This document shows, in pieces, positions 58,158 to 64,000 of a stretch of 64,000 nt of DNA. Each line of letters starts with the position of its first letter. The stretch's first letter is position 1. The DNA is from Parelaphostrongylus tenuis (lineage: Eukaryota; Nematoda; Chromadorea; Rhabditida; Metastrongylidae): NCBI GenBank assembly GCA_019055375.1, contig JAHQIW010001287.1:186001-250000 (forward strand), given 5' to 3'. Under the pieces are notes generated by a model. The model was not told the origin of the DNA. It saw nothing but the letters and a program-made list of their open reading frames with translations, and did not search any database. Made by a program: the position numbers and the translations under genes.

Positions 58158-58253
58158 TCTTTATTTGAAGCTTCACGAGGTTGTCGATGGATCGGAAAGA
58201 AGAGCAATCGATCGGGGAAAAAGATACCAACCTCGTGGAGCTTTGAATAAAGA
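58158..58253. repeat. 96-nt fold-back with 26-nt arms
   Basis: Left arm 58158-58183 and right arm 58228-58253 are complementary at 23 of 26 positions (core CACGAGGTTG/CAACCTCGTG), with a 44-nt loop that itself contains paired GATGGATCGG/CGATCGG words. Both outer ends read TCTTTATT. It could be a small RNA hairpin precursor or a tiny fold-back element. The surrounding 56.3-59.9 kb has no supportable gene. Confidence 0.55.
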
Positions 58254-59964
58254 TTAGTATTAGTCTTCAAGCTTTTCATCTCATTTTCACAGTTTCATAC
58301 TATCAACATGCCGAGGTTTCAAGAAAGTCGGTCTAACGAGGTGGTACAAAATCTCACTTTTCATTGTCCTCATGTTCGCAATAAAAGCTTTGAACATTAA
58401 AATGGAACAAACGTATATCACGTATTACTGAAACTCGAAATCTCGTCAGCGTGACATAAGAGGACTTGTAGCTTGTGAATATAGTTCCGTTGATTCCATT
58501 GGTATTTATCTCAATTTCAATTGCTAGAACTTGTTCTGGGCTACGAATTGAAGCTGAAAACAGTCATTATTCTCGCGCCTTTTGAACGCTATACAGGCTA
58601 TTAGTGTATCAAATAATTATGCTGTGAACAGCGTCCTGTGTGCTCATGAAGGAAACGGTGAATAGAGGGAAGTTTGCAGTTCCTTGAACAGCTGCCGAAT
58701 CAGTTCCTTGTCAGGTCACTTCTATGGATGACGTTTGCAAGACAACATACGATTGGCGGAAAGTATCTGAGTATCTAAGTGAGTAGTCTTGAATGTTTGT
58801 TAGTCATGAACTGTTCAGCAGAGGTCAAGTCTCACAATGTGTTCTAGTGGAATGACGCGATGAATTTCATACGACTACAATTGTTATTCATCAATATTAC
58901 ATATATTCAGCTAGTATACAATCCCTTCAATCTCTGCTCTCTCAGCCGAAATTATTATGGACGTCAAATAGGCGTTTTCGCTCGTCGGGTCAGCCTTTGT
59001 GGAAACAAATCATCCGTCCTACGGTTGACATACCATTATTTTAGTTCTATTTAATATTCATGCGATTACGATCTATACCGTATCTAATAGTAATCAAAGG
59101 TAAGTGCTTCTTGAGGTCATACCGCTTTGTGCCTAAGGTATACACTGAGTTGATTGAGACTGACTTGTTGCGAACAGCTTATGTCTTTTCAGCAACTACA
59201 TCACTTTAAGAGTTGAATGCGTAATCGTCTCATAGAATAGACTGTGCTCTATCTACTTTGAATATGTATAACTTGTTCCTTCATGTTCTTTAGAGCAAAA
59301 TTTCCAAAGGAAGCGGAAAAAATTGCATTTTCGAAATGTCAAGCTAAATCCTCGTATCTATAAACAACAACAACGCATTGGGAGCACCCCCTGTCTAATA
59401 TACAAAATACCGCTCAGTGATTTTCTTCATTTTTGAAATTTGAGTCTCGAAGACAGGTAGGGCAAACGATGTGTCTGGTTTATACTTTTTTAGGATGCTC
59501 ATGTGAAACTGCAAAATATGGACTCGAAGTAAGAAATGGCCCTTATTTTGCACAGTTTAGTGCAATTGAGTTCAGCGTCTGAACCTAAAAGTCAAACAAA
59601 TATATCCTAACATATCCTAACCTTTCATGACATATCGTAACTCATTAAAAATTATGAGCTGAAGTCGAGATATCGGATTTTCAGCTATCCTTTTTTGAAA
59701 TATCAAAATGCTAGGATGTACATTATAAACAGCAAACAAATTTGAAGATAAAATACTGTCTTACAAAAATCACCTGTATTCCTGGAGATGCAACAAAGCG
59801 TCTCCTATTAGTTTATTAGTTACTGAGGTTTTAAGGATCTTTAGCTGTGAAAAAGGATTGATAGTCGCCGAAAAATTCATCATAATCGCGAACAACTCAA
59901 TCAGCTTCATAGCGCTAGAAAGGGAAACAAAGCAGAATCTTTGTTGAAATTATCTTTCATTCAG

Positions 59965-61771
59965 TGTCACTTGTCAATTTCCTTTCATCTACACCACAAT
60001 CTAAAATTAATGATATGAAGCGTATTGCGATGACGGAAGAGCAGTATAGAAAAGTTGTACAATTGCACTATGGATGGTATGTGCAAGCAGTGAAAGCTTT
60101 ACTTGGAGCTGTCGGAAAGGAGCTTTATATGAAAATGGACCGGTAAGGCACACCTTTCATATTGACTTCACATTTCAGCAACTTTTATTTTACATTTAAT
60201 GCTTATTTCGTTGACGAACACTATGCATAAATTCCAATGCGCAAAATCCACTGTGAAATGAGCTACAGCAGTAGTTCTGGCTTTGTGTACAACTTAATTT
60301 TGCTAGTTCTGCCTCGAACTTGATTAACACATTCTGTTTAATGTAGACACTGTAATGTCTTTGTGTAATTGCGCAGTCCTTCACATGCACTAACCAATTG
60401 ACCTCTTCTGCTTGCCAAAAAATTCTTGATTTCTTTTTCTCCCTTTAGAAAGCGTTAAACATCATGGCTGTCCCGAATAACCATTTCCAAAAGTCGTGCT
60501 CCAACCTGACGAATGAAAGCATTAGGCGGAGTGTGACTGAATTATCATCCTACTATTGATATGAATTGAGAGAACCTTGGCTGATATTTGTGTTTTCCGA
60601 ATTATTCAAAGCAAAAACAAACTAAAGATTCTCATGTCAGTTTGAGATCAGGCGATCAATGAACAAAGCGCTAAAGTGGGGAAACGGTTTGAGTAAGGTG
60701 AAGGAATGAGTGGATTCATTTCAGGTAAAAGAATGAGTGAGTTCACTCAAGTAAATGTTTGTCAGAAGAAATACCTTTGCTTATTGATTAGTATAAAGGC
60801 CTTATCAGTTATTTTGTTTGAAAAATATAGAAATATGGTTCAGGAATAATCGACGAGCCTTCGTGGCTTGTTTGGATAGCATCGACAACGAACACGATCT
60901 CCAATTGGGAGCTCAATGTCTTGTGAAAGCTTTTGACGGGAGATTGGTATGAAAAGCTCTATATTTCTTTGCTATTGTAATAAATAGCCCGATGCAGGCT
61001 TTTTAGTCAGCAAAAACGTTTTTTATCACTAATCTTTACGGTATCCATCACCATGAAGGTCTTACCTTGATAGCTTCCCGTGAACGTGAAATGAACAATT
61101 TCGCTCTTATTTGTGGCAGGAATTCCTTCTCTACTTCAATTATTTTTCTAGATATTCTAATTCCAGTCAAAGACGTTAAGAACTCTTGGAACAAATAGTT
61201 CACATAGTTAACAGATTTCGACTGACAGATCGCAGGATCGAAACACGTGTATCGGGCTCTATAAGTCAGCCCTCTTTGATAGACCACTGATATGCGTGGC
61301 TCAAATATTATTACCAGGCATAGTTAACAGATTCTTAAAAACTTGGAAGATTAAGTTGAGTGAAGACGTCATTTTGCAAGCGTTTTTCAGCTCGTAGAAA
61401 TCAAATTTCAGGTGCCGTCCTTTCCCTATGCACTTTACAACTCCTACTACGATTTTTCCAATGTTCCTCGCAGGAATTTCAACATAGGGAATAAAGTGTT
61501 GGATAGATCTTTTGCCGACAGAAGCAAAGCCGCAATGTTTTTAAAACTGCACTTTGGTAAAAATGCGGAGCTAGTAAAGAAGTCATCAGGCGACCTAAGT
61601 CTTCGTAAATTCAAGTTAGTTGCCTTTTTTCATTTAACCAATATGCCAAGAGAGAAATTAGAGCAAAAGTTGAGCTATAAGGAGACGAATTGTTATCAGA
61701 GGATTAACGATAGTTTGTGCGACGGACTATCGTCGATAAAATTACTTAATCTGAACAGTGCTCTATACTAA
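59965..61771 (+). CDS. Unrecognised protein, three exons proposed
   Basis: Exons 59965-60142, 60844-60946 and 61412-61771 join in phase with CG/GTAAGG and TTG/GTATGA donors and CATTCAG, GGTTCAG and ATTTCAG acceptors. They give at least 212 residues: TEEQYRKVVQLHYGWYVQAV, then NNRRAFVACLDSIDNEHDLQ, then VPSFPYALYNSYYDFSNVPR and DRSFADRSKAAMFLKLHFG, ending at TAA. There is no signal peptide, transmembrane segment or known catalytic motif. The first possible ATG is at 60016, and the open frame before it begins at a splice acceptor, so either a 5' exon exists or the message is trans-spliced. Internal consistency of three exons makes a real gene likely; the function is unknown. Confidence 0.5.
61216..61310 (+). 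ncRNA. Hammerhead ribozyme relic, family B, in the last intron of the 60-61.8 kb gene
   Basis: CGACTGACAGATCGCAGGATCGAAACACGTGTATCGGGC has a good stem II and an intact CGAAAC and GTA site. One base of CTGACGA is missing, and the 5' strand of stem I is shortened to TTCGA. It ends in GTGGCTCAAATATTATTACCAGG, the common family B flank. Confidence 0.65.
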
Positions 61772-61839
61772 AGGAAATCCCATTCGATACGACTACGGAA
61801 ATTCTATAAGACTAGGATCATCAACTCTAATTAGCCTGG

Positions 61840-61900
61840 CTAAAAAACGGCAAGGACGCCGAAACGTTGACCGAATGTAAAGCTTCTTCTTGTTCCATGT
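61840..61900 (+). mobile_element. Penelope-like 3'-end relic
   Basis: AACGGCAAGGACGCCGAAACG followed by TTGACCGAATGTAAAGC has the form of the element ends at 2575, 18010 and 29110. It lies about 70 bp after the stop codon of the preceding gene, perhaps within its 3'UTR. Confidence 0.4.
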
Positions 61901-62036
61901 TAACCTAGGATTAACTTCGTGCTTGTCCAGATGTGGTTTATTTTCTTTCGCATAACTTCTCGTCTTTTTGTACCTAATAAGATAGCGCAATTTCTCTAGT
62001 CTTAGGAAAATATCATTCTTTGTATTGCACTTGCAG

Positions 62037-62208
62037 ACTGGAAAAGCTAGGTGTTAAAATTGATTGCCAAAATAAGGCGAGATTTCTAGTTTTAAGTAGG
62101 ATTTTGAGAATTCTGCCGACAAAGAGAACAATCGATCAAAGACATGCTTACATATATCAGCGATTTACAGCTATTGATATAGACGCTACTTTGGTTAGAA
62201 TGTCATAA
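62037..62208 (+). CDS. Putative exon, unrecognised
   Basis: After a CACTTGCAG acceptor the plus strand reads RLEKLGVKIDCQNKARFLVL then RQHAYIYQRF-like text to a stop. It could be a further exon of the 60-61.8 kb gene if that exon 3 uses an internal donor (AA/GTTAGT near 61613). Support is weak. Confidence 0.2.
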
Positions 62209-62393
62209 TGTTTATGATATTTCATGTTGCTTGTAAACCACCATCACGTCAAAACGAAGGATATCTACTCACCAGAAAATCAAATTTTGTTGAGATTGCT
62301 GTTTAAGCTTCTGAATCAAGGCTAAACTCACGAACCATCCCAGCATTTTCCATGATTGTCCGTTGTTGTCGTTTTGTTTTGCTTTCTGCTCAA

Positions 62394-62397
62394 TGAT

Positions 62398-62431
<34 letters not shown>

Positions 62432-62465
62432 ATGTATGCCTAATGATCTATGCATGGTGTATGAC

Positions 62466-62515
<50 letters not shown>

Positions 62516-62545
62516 TTATATATATAATATATATATATTACCCGA
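62394..62545. repeat. AT dinucleotide microsatellites
   Basis: Two TA/AT runs (62394-62437 and 62470-62540) are separated by 32 bp of unique sequence. They are likely to be length-variable and assembly-sensitive. Confidence 0.9.
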
Positions 62546-62800
62546 TGATGTAGAGTGATGTGCAAAGCGTCCGCTTCAAGCGGGACATGAACCCGCATAT
62601 CGTCCAATCCGGGTGCGTGCTCTCTCCCTTGCAACACCGACGCCTGCTTTGACAGCACTCTTTCTATGCTACAGCGCATCTATCTGTCAACTACCAACCG
62701 TTAACGGTTTGGTCCGGGTAGTCGCTATAGTAATTGAACCCAGTCACGTTGACAGATATTGCGTATTAGATGATCAAAGAGAATTTTTTTCATTTCACCG
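62540..62800 (+). repeat. Dispersed repeat R4, copy 2
   Basis: Partner of 50885-51090. It includes GAGTGATGTGCAAAGCG, CTGTCAACTACCAACCGTTA, GAACCCAGTCACGTTGACAG and AGAGAATTTTTTT. A GAACCCGCATATCG word near 62590 resembles an inverted tRNA T-arm. Confidence 0.5.
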
Positions 62801-63479
62801 TTAAAATGAATGAATGAATAAATAATAAATATCTCCCTCTGCGGGCGGGGCCATGTTCGGCTGGCGGCGGCTCGGACAGCTACGAAGAAGAGAGCGTGCG
62901 GGCGCCTGCTCCTTGGCTGATGTGCTAGTTTTCTAATGATTTTTGTACTTTTTTCGTCAACATGTGGGATTTCTGTGTCAAGAATTGATCAGATATGATA
63001 GAACAGACCTTGATAAGGCTATTTTCACTAGAAATAACGTAGTCGATCCATTCATAATCCGCTCTTTCAGAGAAAAAACCAAGTATTCATAGAAAGGCTA
63101 AATTTAGAAGCTTTAACAAACATTTCTTCGATAATTCATTCATACTTAGTCAAAATTAATTGAAATTTATTTTCCATTTCTTTCATCTTTCCGTATACTT
63201 TATTGCATGAACTGCACAATATTGATCATATCGCTGGAAATTGGAAAACAATGAGTAGTTCGTCAAAAGTAGTGTTGCTTGTTGCATGCGATCCCACTTC
63301 ATCGCTAATTCTTGATATTTTTCTAATTACTAGTGCAGTTCAGATTTCCATTTCTCAGATCAATGGATAATTTCGTTCAAATTCTGTTTTCACAGCTATG
63401 TATGAGAAGAAGAGATGGAGTTGTAGCGGTTCTTTCCCGTTCTCTCCACCCTGTTTGAGTCCTTTGGTAGGAACGTATA

Positions 63480-64000
63480 AAAGTTTCAGTAGTCATTCGA
63501 TAGCTAACAAGCTAACATCGAGTGAATTTGAACAATGTATTTTATTCCTTAAATGGTCTTTTTTTTCTACGCTGTATCAGTCGAAAAACTATATTTTGTT
63601 TCACATTCAAGCATTTCTCGCCAGATGACGCTTTTTTCATAAGCAACTGATAATCATTGGATAGGGAAAATCTTAGCAATTTTAGCGGTGTACTTGATTT
63701 TGATAAAAGACTTCTCAGAGTGTTGTAACGGCCAAAAGAAGATCAGATTTCGTAAATTTGGATAGTTTTCATTGCCCACATCCTGTTTTGACCTGTTAGG
63801 AAAAATGCGTTTCCTGATTTATGTCAGAGTTGTATTTACTATTCGATAGTATAAATCTAGGAAATGTTGATGGTGTACTTCATTCTCGAAATGGCTCCCT
63901 TAAAGCACTCTAGCAATAAAAATCAAGATATCTTTCACACTCGAGCATTTCTCGCTGAAGTTAGCTTTTCCGCTGGACTTATGGTAATTCTTCAATAGCT
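63480..64000. repeat. Imperfect tandem repeat, unit about 0.35 kb
   Basis: The block CATTCGATAG near 63495, with TTTCACATTCAAGCATTTCTCGCCAG at 63598-63623, recurs as TATTCGATAG near 63840 and TTTCACACTCGAGCATTTCTCGCTGA at 63933-63958. The second unit runs off the window end. Between 62800 and 63480 nothing else is recognised. Confidence 0.45.

Noticed and set aside
58425..58480. CTGACGAG followed by GAGTTTC on the minus strand near 58450
   Set aside because: There is no GAAA segment, no stem I and no cleavage triplet at hammerhead spacing.
62470..62540. Replication-origin-like AT tract
   Set aside because: It is a plain dinucleotide microsatellite, and nothing else suggests an origin.

Overview
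The window is AT-rich, intron-dense animal DNA, most probably from a nematode and plausibly a strongylid (hookworm-like) worm. The evidence is GT-AG introns with short TTTCAG-type acceptors, a likely spliced-leader acceptor two bases before a start codon, and repeats typical of nematodes: RTE-type LINE relics, a Penelope-like GIY-YIG fragment, mariner relics and tRNA-headed SINEs. Species was inferred without any database search.

Layout. An RTE reverse-transcriptase relic opens the window (about 0.35-1.6 kb), followed by Penelope-like repeat material. Two tandem minus-strand copies of a nine-exon DHRS1-like short-chain dehydrogenase gene follow, at 4.0-10.9 kb and 20.4-28.3 kb. They belong to a larger segmental duplication (about 3.0-13.1 kb and 18.8-31.3 kb). 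Copy 1 reads as an intact 323-residue enzyme. Copy 2 has matching exons 1-6 and 9, but it has lost the exon 7 splice donor and carries two one-base deletions in exon 8. The 11.2-18.8 kb spacer and the 28.5-35 kb stretch are mostly repeats. A divergent PP1-type Ser/Thr phosphatase lies on the minus strand at 36.1-40.5 kb with all metal-binding motifs. It is followed by an RTE fragment (41.4-41.8 kb) and an unrecognised minus-strand gene (43.2-45.2 kb). From 46 to 59 kb there are mainly dispersed repeats and two weak putative exons. An unrecognised plus-strand gene lies at 59.97-61.77 kb, and AT microsatellites and tandem repeats close the window.

The most striking feature is a scatter of hammerhead self-cleaving ribozymes (HHRs). 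One has all core nucleotides and perfect stems (11275-11322, minus). Two more are well preserved (31695-31754 plus; 53029-53108 minus, with one G-U closing pair), and at least eight relics were found. Several lie in repeat units of about 270, 318 and 299 nt that are partly repeated head to tail. That is the arrangement expected if multimeric or circular ribozyme RNAs were copied back into DNA. HHRs are known from Penelope-like elements and from small retrozyme-like elements, so the motif is not new. The dense, multi-family, multimeric organisation here is the best candidate for a less described system.

Limits: exon models come from reading frames, splice signals and remembered family motifs. 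Exon edges of unrecognised genes and edges of old repeats are approximate.
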